A stretch of DNA of 64,000 nt from Aporhodopirellula rubra (GTDB lineage: Bacteria > Planctomycetota > Planctomycetia > Pirellulales > Pirellulaceae): the NCBI RefSeq assembly GCF_014192335.1, contig NZ_JACHXU010000002.1:451347-515346 (forward strand), read 5' to 3'. The number at the start of each line of letters is the position of its first letter. Positions within the stretch are counted from its first letter, which is position 1. The position numbers and the translations under genes were made by a program. The notes below the pieces were generated by a model. It was not told the origin of the DNA, searched no databases, and saw only the letters and a list, made by a program, of their open reading frames with translations. This document shows, in pieces, positions 45,101-54,132 of this stretch.

Positions 45101-48100
45101 TCGTGTCGTGGACGACGATTGTGAATTCACCCGTGGCGGTGGCTTGACTCGGATCGGTCGCCGTCACCTTCACCGCAAAATGCCCCACGTCTTCGTTGGT
45201 CGGTGTTCCACTGTAAACCCGAGTCGCTGGCGAAAAGCTCAGCCATTCGGGCAAAGGCGATCCGTCGACGAGCGTTGCGGCGTAAACGAGCTCGTCACCA
45301 TCGACATCCACAAAGACCCCCGACGCAATCAAAAACTCGAACCCGGAATCCTCCAACGCCGGCTGATCGACAATTTCGCTAACAAGCTGCGGTTCGTCGT
45401 TCGTATTGTGAACCAAAATAGCGAACGCCCCCGTCCCAGTCGTATCGCTCGGATCGGTCGCGGTCACCTCAACATTGATTGCCCCTACGTCGTTGTTCAA
45501 AGGTGTACCACTGAACGTTCGGGTCTCAGGCGAGAACGTTAACCAGACGGGGAGAGACGAACCATTGGCAAGTGCAGCGGTGTAGGACAACTCATCACCA
45601 TCGACGTCAAAGAACGTGTCGACGCTGAATGCGAATTCAAACCCAGCATCCTCGGTCGCCACTTGATCGGCGATCTCGCTGGCGAGTTTCGGCGCGTCAT
45701 TCGTATTGACAACAACAATTGAGAACACATCCGCAGTAATCGCATTGCTCGGGTCGGTCGCAGTCACTTTGACGGTAACCGAACCCACATCGTCGTTGGC
45801 AGGTGTTCCACTGAACGAACGAGTTGCGGGAGTGAAGGTCAACCAAGCGGGAAGTTCCGACCCATCGGCCCGTGTTGCGGCGAATGTCAGTTCGTCACCA
45901 TCCACGTCAACAAACGTGCCCGCGTCAAATGCAAAACGAAACTCAGCATCTTCAGTTGCCGCTTGATCAGCAATCTCGCTCGCCAGGACCGGCACATCGT
46001 TTCTGTTGACAACGACAATCGAAAACTCGCTCGTGGCGACCGCATTGCTCGGGTCAGTTGCCGTCACTTTCACATCAACGAATCCCACATCATCATTGCT
46101 CGGTGTTCCGCTGAACGAACGACTCGCAGGAGTGAACGTCAACCAGGCTGGAAGCGCCGAACCATTGGCCTGCGTTGCGGCATACGCCAACTCGTCATCA
46201 TCAACGTCGACAAAGATGTCGATGCCAAACGCAAATTCGAACTCAGCGTCTTCGGTCGCCACTTGATCCGCGATCTCGCTGGCGAGTTGCGGCGCGTCGT
46301 TGGTATTACTGACGACAATGAAGAACTCATCCACAGCGATCGCATTGCTCGGGTCGGTCGCAGTCACTTTGACGGTAACCGAACCCACATCTTCGTTGGC
46401 AGGTGTTCCGCTGAACGAACGAGTTGCGGGAGTGAAGGTCAACCAAGCGGGAAGTTCCGATCCATCAGTCTGCATTGCGCTGAACGTCAGTTCGTCACCA
46501 TCCACGTCAACAAACGTGCCCGCGTCAAAAGCAAAGCTAAACTCAGCATCTTCAGTTGCCGCTTGATCGGCAATCTCGCTCGCCAGGACCGGAACATCGT
46601 TTGTGTTGACAACGACAATCGAAAACTCGCTCGTGGCGACCGCATTGCTCGGGTCAGTTGCCGTCACTTTTACATCAACGAATCCCACATCCTCGTTGCT
46701 CGGCATTCCGCTGAACGAGCGACTCGCAGGAGTGAACGTCAACCAGGCTGGGAGCGCCGAACCATTGGCCTGCGTTGCGGCATACGACAACTCGTCATCA
46801 TCAACGTCGACAAAGGTGTCGATGCCAAACGCAAATTCGAACTCAGCGTCTTCGGTCGCCACTTGATCCGCGATCTCGCTGGCGAGTTGCGGCGCGTCGT
46901 TGGTATTACTGACGACAATTGAGAACTCATCCGCTGCAATCGCATTGCTCGGATCGGTCGCAGTCACTTTGACGGTAACCGAACCCACATCTTCGTTGGC
47001 AGGTATTCCACTGAACGAACGAGTTGCGGGAGTGAAGGTCAACCAAGCGGGAAGCTCTGAACCATCGGCGCGGGTTGCGGCGAATGTCAGTTCGTCACCA
47101 TCCACGTCAACAAACGTGCCCGCGTCAAAAGCAAAACTAAACTCAGCATCTTCAGTTGCCGCTTGATCGGCAATCTCACTCGCCAGGACCGGAACATCGT
47201 TTGTGTTGACTACGACAATCGAAAACTCGCTCGTGGCGACCGCATTGCTCGGATCGGTCGCGGTCACTTTCACATCAAACGAGCCCACGTCCTCATTGCT
47301 TGGTATTCCGTTGAACGAACGACTCGCGGGAATGAACGTCAACCAGTCGGGAAGCGCCGAACCATTGGCCTGCGTTGCGGCATACGACAACTCGTCATCA
47401 TCAACGTCAACAAAGGTGTCGGTGCTAAATGCGAATTCGAACTCAGCGTCTTCGGTCGCCATTTGGTCAACGATCTCGTTCACCAGTTGCGGCACATCAT
47501 TCGCATTTACGACGACAATTGAGAACTCACCCTTCGCGGTGGCATTGCTCGGATCCGTGACCGTGACCTCCACATCGACCACCCCGACGTCGTCATTTCC
47601 GGGCGTTCCGCTGAACACGCGAGTCGACGGCGAGAAGTTCAACCATGCCGGGAGGTCGCCTCCGCCCGCGAGCGTTGCGACATAGGCGAGTTCGTCACCA
47701 TCGACATCGACAAATGTGGCATCGCCTAAGGCAAAGTTGAACTCGATGTCTTGCGTTGCCGCTTGGTCAGCGATCTCGTTCGTCAGTTGCGGGATGTCGT
47801 TTGTATTGACAACAGCAATGCCGAACCTCTCCGTCGCGGTAGTATTGTCTGGGTCGGCCGCAGTCACTTCGACCTCGATGTCCACCACGTCATCATTGGT
47901 TGGCGTCCCGCTGAATCTGCGAGTCGCGGGAGTGAAGGTCAGCCAACCCGGAAGCCCTGCCCCGCCAACGAGCGTCGCGGTGTAAGTCAAATCGTCACCG
48001 TCAACGTCGACAAACAGATCGGACGCGAACGCGAAATTGAACTCGGAATCCTCCACCGCGGTTTGATCGGCTATTTCGCCTGTCAGCAGCGGAACGTCGT

Positions 48101-51100
48101 TCGTATTGACAACAGTCAAAACAAACTCATCGGTTGCCGTTTCGACATCAGGATCGCTCGCGACGACTCGAACGTGAATCTCGCCTACGTCCGCGTTCAA
48201 CGGAGTGCCGCTGAAGGTGCGACTGCCGGGTTCGAACGACAACCAATTCGGCAGTTCCGCACCGTCGTCGAGAGTCGCGGCATACGTGAGCGAATCACCG
48301 TTGGGATCGCTGAACGTGTTGAGTGGAATCACAAACGAATAGGGCGAGTCTTCCGTCGCGGTTTGGTCTGCGATCGCGTTGTCCAAAACGGGCGGCAAAT
48401 TGAGGACTTCGTTATCCGTCACGAAGACCTCCGTCATTTCATTGGGATGACCGTCGGCGGACGCCGTGATGTTGACGGTTTGCGTGCCATCCAGATCAAA
48501 ATCATCGACGGCCGATATCATGAACGGTGCCGACGTCATCTCCCCTGAATCGATGATTACGGTCACGGGCGGCATCGCCTCTCCCGAATCACTTGTGCTG
48601 AGGGACACGGTCAACGCCGCCGTCGTCGCTGTATTCCGGCTCACCGTCGCCATCGTTCCGGCACTAACTTCGGAAAACGTGGCTTCATCAATCGCTAACG
48701 TCAACGCGGGAACGTCATCGTCAGTGACCTCGACCTGATCGCTGCCGCCAACATGGTCAGCATGAGTTGCCGTGAGCGTCACCGTTTGTGTGCCATCGAC
48801 GACGAGATCATCCACTGCCGTGATAGAGAAAGCTGCCGACGTGGTCTGCCCGGCCTCGATCGTGACTGTCGGCGGAACGATCGCTTCGCCCGTATCGTCA
48901 CTGGTCAACGTAACCGTCATGGTACCAGCCGTGTCGGTATTTCGACTGACCGTGGCAGTCGTGTTGCCACCGTTCTCCGAGATTTCTGCGGCAACAATCG
49001 AAACCACAAGCGTCGCGATATCGTCATCGGTGACCTCAATCATATCGGTGCCATCGGCGTGCCCGGCCGCACTCGCGGTGACTGTAACGGTTTGTGTGCC
49101 GTCGACAATGAGATCGTCCACACCCGAAATCGCGAAGGCGTCCGATGTTGTCTGACCGGCCGCAATGGTCACCGTCGCAGGAAGGATCGCTTCGCCGGCA
49201 TCGCTGCTAACGAGAGCAACGGTCAGAGCGTCAGTCGTGTCAGTGTTCCGAGTGACGGTAGCCGTTGTCATCCCGCCGTTTTCACTCATCGAGGCTGCGT
49301 TGATGTCAACCGTCACCGCATAGTGCAGATAGTCCGATAGCAACACCGCATTGTCCGCTCCGCCGTACGTAACCAGGAACGAACCTTCGCCCCCGACCGT
49401 CTCGAGTCGCTGTCCATTGGCGACGTTTTCAAACATCCCCGACGGGCTTGCGCCGGAGACTAAGATCGCAAACGTGTCCGTCGGCGAGGGTTGATAGGTC
49501 TCTCCACCTGCCTGAAGCAACGAGACGCTCAGAGCCCCGCCCAACATCGCCGAGCCCGCCAACAACTGGTCGTATTCGGATCCCGCGGCAGCCCCACCGA
49601 GTTCGATATCGAAAAACGCGCCCGACGCGAAACTCAAGTCATCCACCGACAGGGTTCCAACGCTCGCCCCCGGAGAGAGCCGCCCGCCGGAGTTCACCAT
49701 CACCGCCGATTCAATGGTTCCGTTGCCGCCGAGCCTAGCGTTGGCGTTAACGGTGTAGTCACCTCCACCGGTGTGGGCCGCGTCGACTTGCAGTAGCCCA
49801 CCGGTAACTGTCGTCGCCCCCGTGTACGTGTTGTTGCCCGAAAGAACTTGCGTCCCCTCGCCTGATTTGACCAGCGAGACCGAGGATGAAATCACCCCCG
49901 AAAAATTCGCCTCACTAGAGTCAAACGCAATCTCCAAATCGGCGCCCGCAGCCGCTGATGCGTTGCTCGAAACAACCTGCCCGGTTCCAAGTAACCGGCC
50001 GACTTTACCGGGCAGGACGCTATCGTTGGTGCGGCTGTTCAAATCCAACTGACCGTCGACAACGACATCGTCCTCAGTGTTAAACGTGTTGTTGCTGATC
50101 CCCGAAATGGACGCTCCGGCCGCAACCGTCAATCCATGCCGAACAATGCCGGTTCGGCCCGTGACATGGCCCTCGGCGACGATCAAGTCCCCCTCATACG
50201 TACTGGATTTTTCAATGGACAGTTTGCCCTCTCCGCGTTTCGTGAGGTCCCCCGTTCCTTGGATGCGACCGACCAAGAGCTGATTGTTTTCGTCGCCACC
50301 AACGCCTATCGAAGCATCGCCGTCGAGGAAGACCGTGCTTTCGTCGCCATTGCTCGAGGAGCCGAAACGTGCGCCATCCCCGGCCGTGTACAACGCTCCC
50401 TTCCCATCGACCCCGTCGCCCGTGATCGTCAGCATCTCGTTCGCGATCCGGATGCCCGCGAGAAGCTCCAACGTTCCACCATCGGCAACAACGGACGCAT
50501 TCGACGCCAATGTTCCGTCGGCCGCCGTACCGTTGTTGCCCAATCCGGCGACATGCTCGAGCACGGTGTGTTTGCCGGTGGGCACCAGTGAAACCCCGTC
50601 GTAATGGTTTTCTTTGCCGTTGGTGATGACGTATCCGATCGATCGCCCCGTGTTGCCCGTCGCTTGCTCTCCGAGCAGCAACATCATGTTCGTGTCGTTG
50701 ACGATCTCCGAGTTGATGTGGTCGTAGCCGGCGAGATCCGGCTCGGTAACGTCAACCAACTCCCGCCAATTGTTCCAATAAAATTGCGACGCGCGGAACA
50801 GGTGAACGTCCTCGAAATACTCCGCCGGCAGATCGCTGGTGATGTTGACGTCGACATTATTGCCGCTGACGTACGCAAGAGCCACGTCGTGCTGAAGCGG
50901 CGCGTCCCCCACCAACTCGACGTCGATGGATGAATTGGCGGAGTTGTCCTTGTCGATCACGACCAATGGACCGTTGACGGCGTCTCCTTTCGCATTGGTG
51001 ATCGTGGTGTTCGACTTAAAATTGAAGGCGTTTTCTGTTTTGTAGGCTTCCACATTATCGAGCGTGATCGTGCCCGAACCGAGCGTCACGGCGAAACCGG

Positions 51101-52133
51101 TTCGCATGCCCGTGACCACCACGTTCTCGACCGTAAGCCCCGACGCCCCCGTATACATCCGGACGCCACCCTCGGCCCCGGAGATGTAGATGTCCTCGGG
51201 AATCGGCCGGCCCCAGTAGGTATGCCCGTACTGTTGGTAGGTGGGATGATCGAGGACACCTTGCGAAGAAAACAGCTCTCCCGTGATCGTGCTATTCGTC
51301 AACGTCGTGTTCGTCGACGCTTGCACGAAGAAGCCATGCCCAAACGTATTGACGTCCAAATGCATGTCATTGATGACCGCATTGGTCGCTTCGCCGACTC
51401 GAAACGCACTCGCCTTCCGGTGCGCGATGAACGGGAACAGACTCCCTGCGCTGCCCTTGCCGAACGCATCACCGAGACCGTAGGTGTCCGTCCGCGAACC
51501 ACGGGTCACGACACGCACGCCGTCAATCGTATTATTGTCACCGGATAACTCGACGTACTGCGTCGCCCAATCCGCGTAGCGCTGCGCGTTAGGGTCGGTA
51601 TCGAGCGCGATGTCCTCCCCGATCACGGTCAGCTCCTGCACGAGGTTATCGGATCCGGACACCCGCACCACATCCACGCCGCTGTCGTGGCCGAGCGCTC
51701 GCCCGAAACCATCGAGCTTCCGAGTATCGAGCCTAAGCGTCGTCCCGGTGAAATCGTACGTATTCCCCGTTCCGCTGAGTTCTAAAAAGATCGGTTTTGA
51801 ATTCCTCGGATCTGCATAGTGGTCGCCGTTGATCCAATACTCCCCCGGTGTCACGATCCCCGTCACCGGGTGCGGGTCACCGCCGGTGGGACTCAGCGTT
51901 ACGGTATCGTTATTAACCGTCGTGCCGAACAACCGTAGTTCCGCCAAACTGTTCGCGACACTCAACACGATGCGGGCCTCCAGTTGCTCGAACAATCGGA
52001 GCCGCCGCTGCCGGCCCACGTGACGTTGCCGATTCGGCCTTGCTCGTTTTAGCACCGCTCGTTTTGAAACTGCTCGACGTGATGCTGATCGGCGTGACAA
52101 CAGATCAGAAGCCCAATGAGTGGGATTCGACAT
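42195..52133 (-). CDS. Giant multidomain surface protein (LEPR-XLL-like, beta-helix, Calx-beta-like, Ig/cadherin-like repeats, dockerin)
   Basis: 3312 residues. The Arg-rich N-terminus ends in FEQLEARIVLSV, a variant of the planctomycete LEPR-XLL sorting motif. Domains in order: a right-handed beta-helix (about 60-560), autotransporter-type beta-strand repeats (NTYTGATTVTGGLLQVDA, about 630-880), three Calx-beta-like units of about 100 residues (about 935-1240), seventeen 100-residue Ig/cadherin-like units (1243-2942; core NTNDxPxLxxEIADQ, FVDVDGDEL, LPAWLTF, FSGTP, DVG), two further beta domains, and a dockerin-like calcium-binding pair (YDVNASGLVTSLDALNIINLL and YFDVSGDERVTALDALMVINHL, about 3148-3226). 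The end is DIAIEELFG. It is probably exported and involved in adhesion or cell-surface structure; the many Asp-rich loops suggest calcium-dependent stiffening (inference). Confidence 0.88.
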   Translation of the reverse strand: MSNPTHWASDLLSRRSASRRAVSKRAVLKRARPNRQRHVGRQRRLRLFEQLEARIVLSVANSLAELRLFGTTVNNDTVTLSPTGGDPHPVTGIVTPGEYWINGDHYADPRNSKPIFLELSGTGNTYDFTGTTLRLDTRKLDGFGRALGHDSGVDVVRVSGSDNLVQELTVIGEDIALDTDPNAQRYADWATQYVELSGDNNTIDGVRVVTRGSRTDTYGLGDAFGKGSAGSLFPFIAHRKASAFRVGEATNAVINDMHLDVNTFGHGFFVQASTNTTLTNSTITGELFSSQGVLDHPTYQQYGHTYWGRPIPEDIYISGAEGGVRMYTGASGLTVENVVVTGMRTGFAVTLGSGTITLDNVEAYKTENAFNFKSNTTITNAKGDAVNGPLVVIDKDNSANSSIDVELVGDAPLQHDVALAYVSGNNVDVNITSDLPAEYFEDVHLFRASQFYWNNWRELVDVTEPDLAGYDHINSEIVNDTNMMLLLGEQATGNTGRSIGYVITNGKENHYDGVSLVPTGKHTVLEHVAGLGNNGTAADGTLASNASVVADGGTLELLAGIRIANEMLTITGDGVDGKGALYTAGDGARFGSSSNGDESTVFLDGDASIGVGGDENNQLLVGRIQGTGDLTKRGEGKLSIEKSSTYEGDLIVAEGHVTGRTGIVRHGLTVAAGASISGISNNTFNTEDDVVVDGQLDLNSRTNDSVLPGKVGRLLGTGQVVSSNASAAAGADLEIAFDSSEANFSGVISSSVSLVKSGEGTQVLSGNNTYTGATTVTGGLLQVDAAHTGGGDYTVNANARLGGNGTIESAVMVNSGGRLSPGASVGTLSVDDLSFASGAFFDIELGGAAAGSEYDQLLAGSAMLGGALSVSLLQAGGETYQPSPTDTFAILVSGASPSGMFENVANGQRLETVGGEGSFLVTYGGADNAVLLSDYLHYAVTVDINAASMSENGGMTTATVTRNTDTTDALTVALVSSDAGEAILPATVTIAAGQTTSDAFAISGVDDLIVDGTQTVTVTASAAGHADGTDMIEVTDDDIATLVVSIVAAEISENGGNTTATVSRNTDTAGTMTVTLTSDDTGEAIVPPTVTIEAGQTTSAAFSITAVDDLVVDGTQTVTLTATHADHVGGSDQVEVTDDDVPALTLAIDEATFSEVSAGTMATVSRNTATTAALTVSLSTSDSGEAMPPVTVIIDSGEMTSAPFMISAVDDFDLDGTQTVNITASADGHPNEMTEVFVTDNEVLNLPPVLDNAIADQTATEDSPYSFVIPLNTFSDPNGDSLTYAATLDDGAELPNWLSFEPGSRTFSGTPLNADVGEIHVRVVASDPDVETATDEFVLTVVNTNDVPLLTGEIADQTAVEDSEFNFAFASDLFVDVDGDDLTYTATLVGGAGLPGWLTFTPATRRFSGTPTNDDVVDIEVEVTAADPDNTTATERFGIAVVNTNDIPQLTNEIADQAATQDIEFNFALGDATFVDVDGDELAYVATLAGGGDLPAWLNFSPSTRVFSGTPGNDDVGVVDVEVTVTDPSNATAKGEFSIVVVNANDVPQLVNEIVDQMATEDAEFEFAFSTDTFVDVDDDELSYAATQANGSALPDWLTFIPASRSFNGIPSNEDVGSFDVKVTATDPSNAVATSEFSIVVVNTNDVPVLASEIADQAATEDAEFSFAFDAGTFVDVDGDELTFAATRADGSELPAWLTFTPATRSFSGIPANEDVGSVTVKVTATDPSNAIAADEFSIVVSNTNDAPQLASEIADQVATEDAEFEFAFGIDTFVDVDDDELSYAATQANGSALPAWLTFTPASRSFSGMPSNEDVGFVDVKVTATDPSNAVATSEFSIVVVNTNDVPVLASEIADQAATEDAEFSFAFDAGTFVDVDGDELTFSAMQTDGSELPAWLTFTPATRSFSGTPANEDVGSVTVKVTATDPSNAIAVDEFFIVVSNTNDAPQLASEIADQVATEDAEFEFAFGIDIFVDVDDDELAYAATQANGSALPAWLTFTPASRSFSGTPSNDDVGFVDVKVTATDPSNAVATSEFSIVVVNRNDVPVLASEIADQAATEDAEFRFAFDAGTFVDVDGDELTFAATRADGSELPAWLTFTPATRSFSGTPANDDVGSVTVKVTATDPSNAITADVFSIVVVNTNDAPKLASEIADQVATEDAGFEFAFSVDTFFDVDGDELSYTAALANGSSLPVWLTFSPETRTFSGTPLNNDVGAINVEVTATDPSDTTGTGAFAILVHNTNDEPQLVSEIVDQPALEDSGFEFLIASGVFVDVDGDELVYAATLVDGSPLPEWLSFSPATRVYSGTPTNEDVGHFAVKVTATDPSQATATGEFTIVVHDTNDKPQLANEIADQTALEDSEFSYTFAGDTFVDVDGEELTYSASLSDGSPLPDWLVFTPATRFFSGTPGIDDVGTVGVKVTAADLINTKVTAEFSILVLGKNDPPQLENGIADQAALEDSEFSFVFDIDTFNDVDGDELDYTATLVDGASLPDWLIFTSATRAFSGTPGNDDVGTLDVMIVATDPSDASATDEFSIVVHNTNDVPQQVIEIADQTASEDSEFSFMFAADTFVDVDGDEISYAATLADGSPLPAWLTFVPVTRTFMGTPGNEDVGALDVKVVATDPGDTSASAEFSILVHNTNDVPQRMFEIADQTASEDSEFSFMFAADTFVDVDGDEISYAATLADGSPLPAWLTFVPVTRAFVGTPANEDVGTLDVKVVATDPIDTSATDEFSIVVHNTNDVPQRVSEIADQTASEDSEFSFMFAADTFVDVDGDEISYAATLADGSPLPAWLTFVSATRTFVGTPANDDVGTLGVKIVASDPSNATATDEFTIAVENTNDSPQLVNAIEDQTATEDFEFRFTVSLETFLDVDGDALVYTVTLASGDDLPTWLTFTPATRAFVGTPADEDVGAIEVQVVATDPSSASANAEFSIVVGNTNETPVAVADLIAVNVEGSTVIDPFANDFDVDGEVVPSTIIVVTPPQFGELVREDGVLTFMPFASFTGQDSFVYIVMDNENAASEQTPVGLFARPFGATIVAGTSVDRDVTVDLESHFVSQTPLDLTTITILSGPIPGTNPAEFYGPHGGSVEIVEGRIVYTPDPGAVAVDSITVTVDDQNGIKSLPTQISVNTVRSRLENPRNRYDVNASGLVTSLDALNIINLLNSAGANASSIPVDPTNDFGIGTNGGIDEKYYFDVSGDERVTALDALMVINHLVFEQGPSPDAEGESFGNRADDDHHEIATASVGFDDPRTIHEQAKFVARGGNTTASTRPAARSSVSSTDGKASDEESPFTADWDIAIEELFG
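43308..48407 (-). repeat. Seventeen tandem 300-bp coding repeats
   Basis: The Ig/cadherin-like units of the giant gene repeat with a constant period of 300 bp (100 codons) over 5.1 kb; the unit boundaries checked at 43607, 44507, 46007 and 48107 fall exactly in step. The first unit (near 48400) differs most from the rest. Strictly constant length across units points to unequal exchange in register rather than independent domain gain. Confidence 0.92.
45708..47507 (-). repeat. Higher-order 600-bp repeat (three dimers) inside the array
   Basis: Units 4-9 alternate between two types. Type A (units 4, 6, 8) has VDDDELSYAATQANGS-like text; type B (units 5, 7, 9) has VDGDELTFAATRADGS-like text. 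Copies of the same type are nearly identical at the DNA level, while A and B differ clearly. This gives three copies of a 600-bp dimer, the youngest-looking part of the array. A second homogeneous block is units 14-16 (43608-44507). Confidence 0.85.
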
Positions 52134-52917
52134 TAGATTTCCGTGGGGACTCAGGCTCGAACAGCATCCAACGAACGAAAACGAAAATGTCGTCCTTGCG
52201 GACAGGCACTTCGGTCGCGTGACCGCGGTAGGCCACTCAACGCCATCAACGCCTTAACGATTCACGATTTCGTCTCGTTCACTCTGCTGGTCAACCAATG
52301 GGTTTAGCTCTAGGGGGTTGGCTGATTCGGCAATTCTGTCCAAACACAAACCGCCCCCCAGTCACCAACGAACTGGGCACACCCCAGCGGGGCATGCGAT
52401 CGTGTTGCTAGACAAGGCCTTCTGTCACAGGGGAACAGAAAGACACCGAGCACGCCCGCAATGGCGTCCCACCCGGATTTCTTAACACTTCATTTGGTTT
52501 TTCAGTAAAGAAAGTCACCCTTATCGGCGGCTCAAAGTTCGCACGCCTCCCCAAACACGGATCCGCACCCCCGTCTGCAAAAGATCAGCACACCCTGAAA
52601 CTGGCCCCCAACCAAAGTACCTTCGAGGCGGCGACGCCATCGCGAAGGGCGAGGAATGTCCCGCGCAACGACACTGCTGCAGACCACGGAGAACTGCGTC
52701 CTCATCAATACTCGCGAACCTAGATTCCGATGGTTGTCCCCCTGTCGACGGATCGCGATCGGCCGCAGTATCCGGGGATGTGAACGCGTCAACGAAGGGC
52801 ACAACGCCGCTGTATCACTGACGCGCAGTGGGTCGACACGGATGTCCGGTGCGAGTGAATCTGGTAGCCTTAGAACTCCGATTGAATCACGCCATCTCGA
52901 CAAAAAGGCTCCGCTTG
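52134..52917. other. Divergent intergenic region (giant protein / DUF2891 gene)
   Basis: 784 bases between the starts of two divergent genes. No convincing ORF: the open frames present overlap the DUF2891 coding sequence out of frame and have no family character. There is an interrupted palindrome TTCTGT-9-ACAGAA at 52420-52440 that could be an operator, but nothing else supports it. An A/T-rich stretch at about 52485-52510 could include a promoter. Confidence 0.4.
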
Positions 52918-54132
52918 ATGACTCCACGATCGCGTCGAAACTTTGGCCTCGGTTGCCTCATCGCTCTGCTCTTACCGGCAATCCATGGCGTTTATCCCAG
53001 TGGCGTTCACGCTCAGTCGTCGGGCACGTCGCCGGTACAAGTCGACTTCGATCGACTCACGAACGAGACCGCCGACGCGTGGGCGGAGTTGGTGCTGGAA
53101 AACATCGACATCGAATTTCCAAACAAAATGTCGTTGACCTATATCGACGCCAGCCAACTCAAAACGCCAAAGCAGAATTTCCCGGCGTTCTATGGTTGTT
53201 TCGATTGGCACAGCAGCGTTCACGGACACTGGGTTCTCGTCCGCCTGCTACGGTCGATGCCCGACTTACCAAGTGCAACACAAATTCGGGCAACACTTGA
53301 CGTGCACCTGAGTCAAGAAAACGTGGAAAAGGAAGCTGCGTTTTTCAGTCGCGACGAACACAAGTCTTTCGAACGCATGTATGGATGGGCTTGGTTCCTG
53401 CGTCTGGCGATGGAACTTGAAAACTGGAACGATCCCGACGCACTTCGATGGCGTGAGAACCTCCGTCCGCTCGAACGCGTGCTGCGTCAACGCATCGACG
53501 CGTACCTGCCGCTGCTCTCGTATCCCATTCGAGTTGGCCAACATACCGACACCGGTTTTGCGCTGGGTCAATTGCTCGACTATTCCAAGGCAGTCAACCA
53601 TCCTGATCTCGCGGCAGTGGTTACGCAAACCGCACGAAAGTTCTACTTAGATGACAAAAGCTACCCGGTTAACTACGAACCCTCCGGACACGATTTCTTT
53701 TCGTCATGTTGGAATGAAGCGGATCTCATGCGACGCGTCTTGCCCGCCAATGAGTTTGCACAGTGGCTGGGAAAATTTGTCCCCAACGCGAAAGCGCAAT
53801 TGACCGACGGGACCATCGAGCCGGTCGAGGTGCCGGACGTCACCGATGGGAAACTGGTTCACCTCGCAGGGCTGAACCTGAATCGTGCGTGGTGCCTGCG
53901 TGCCGTAGCGAACGCGTTGCCCGCCAACCATGAACTCAAACAACCTCTTTTGATCAGTGCACGCCGCCACCTGCGAGCGGGCGTGAAGTACGTCAACAGC
54001 GGTCACTACGAGGGCGACCACTGGCTCGCCACGTTTGCACTCTTCGCGATCACCGAACCTGGTCTTTCTCATGGCTCGACGGGATTACCCGATTCAGCGG
54101 CGTCCCCCGCCTCAACCGGGACGGAACAGTGA
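52918..54132 (+). CDS. DUF2891 family secreted protein
   Basis: 404 residues from the ATG at 52918, which gives a signal peptide (FGLGCLIALLLPAIHGVYPSGVHA). The body matches DUF2891: FYGCFDWHSSVHGHWVLVRLLR near residue 100, then an alpha-helical barrel-like pattern with ERMYGWAWFLRLAMEL, RVGQHTDTGFALGQLLDYS and YEPSGHDFFSSCWNEADLMRR. Conserved Asp, His and Glu in these motifs look like a glycan-processing active site, but the family has no established activity. The stop overlaps the GTG start of the Nramp-related gene (GTGA), so the two are translationally coupled. An upstream in-frame ATG at 52828 is rejected because it would bury the signal peptide. Confidence 0.8.
   Translation: MTPRSRRNFGLGCLIALLLPAIHGVYPSGVHAQSSGTSPVQVDFDRLTNETADAWAELVLENIDIEFPNKMSLTYIDASQLKTPKQNFPAFYGCFDWHSSVHGHWVLVRLLRSMPDLPSATQIRATLDVHLSQENVEKEAAFFSRDEHKSFERMYGWAWFLRLAMELENWNDPDALRWRENLRPLERVLRQRIDAYLPLLSYPIRVGQHTDTGFALGQLLDYSKAVNHPDLAAVVTQTARKFYLDDKSYPVNYEPSGHDFFSSCWNEADLMRRVLPANEFAQWLGKFVPNAKAQLTDGTIEPVEVPDVTDGKLVHLAGLNLNRAWCLRAVANALPANHELKQPLLISARRHLRAGVKYVNSGHYEGDHWLATFALFAITEPGLSHGSTGLPDSAASPASTGTEQ

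Noticed and set aside
43587-46922. Long plus-strand open frames of up to 330 residues inside the giant gene
   Set aside because: They are antisense shadows of the 300-bp repeats, recur with the same period, and have Arg/His-rich text without family character.
43308-48407. Regular repeats as a CRISPR-like or other non-coding array
   Set aside because: The period is 300 bp and the whole array is one open reading frame with conserved protein motifs.
52656-53300. 214-residue plus-strand frame overlapping the DUF2891 gene start
   Set aside because: Overlaps the DUF2891 coding sequence in another frame and has no hydrophobic or domain pattern.
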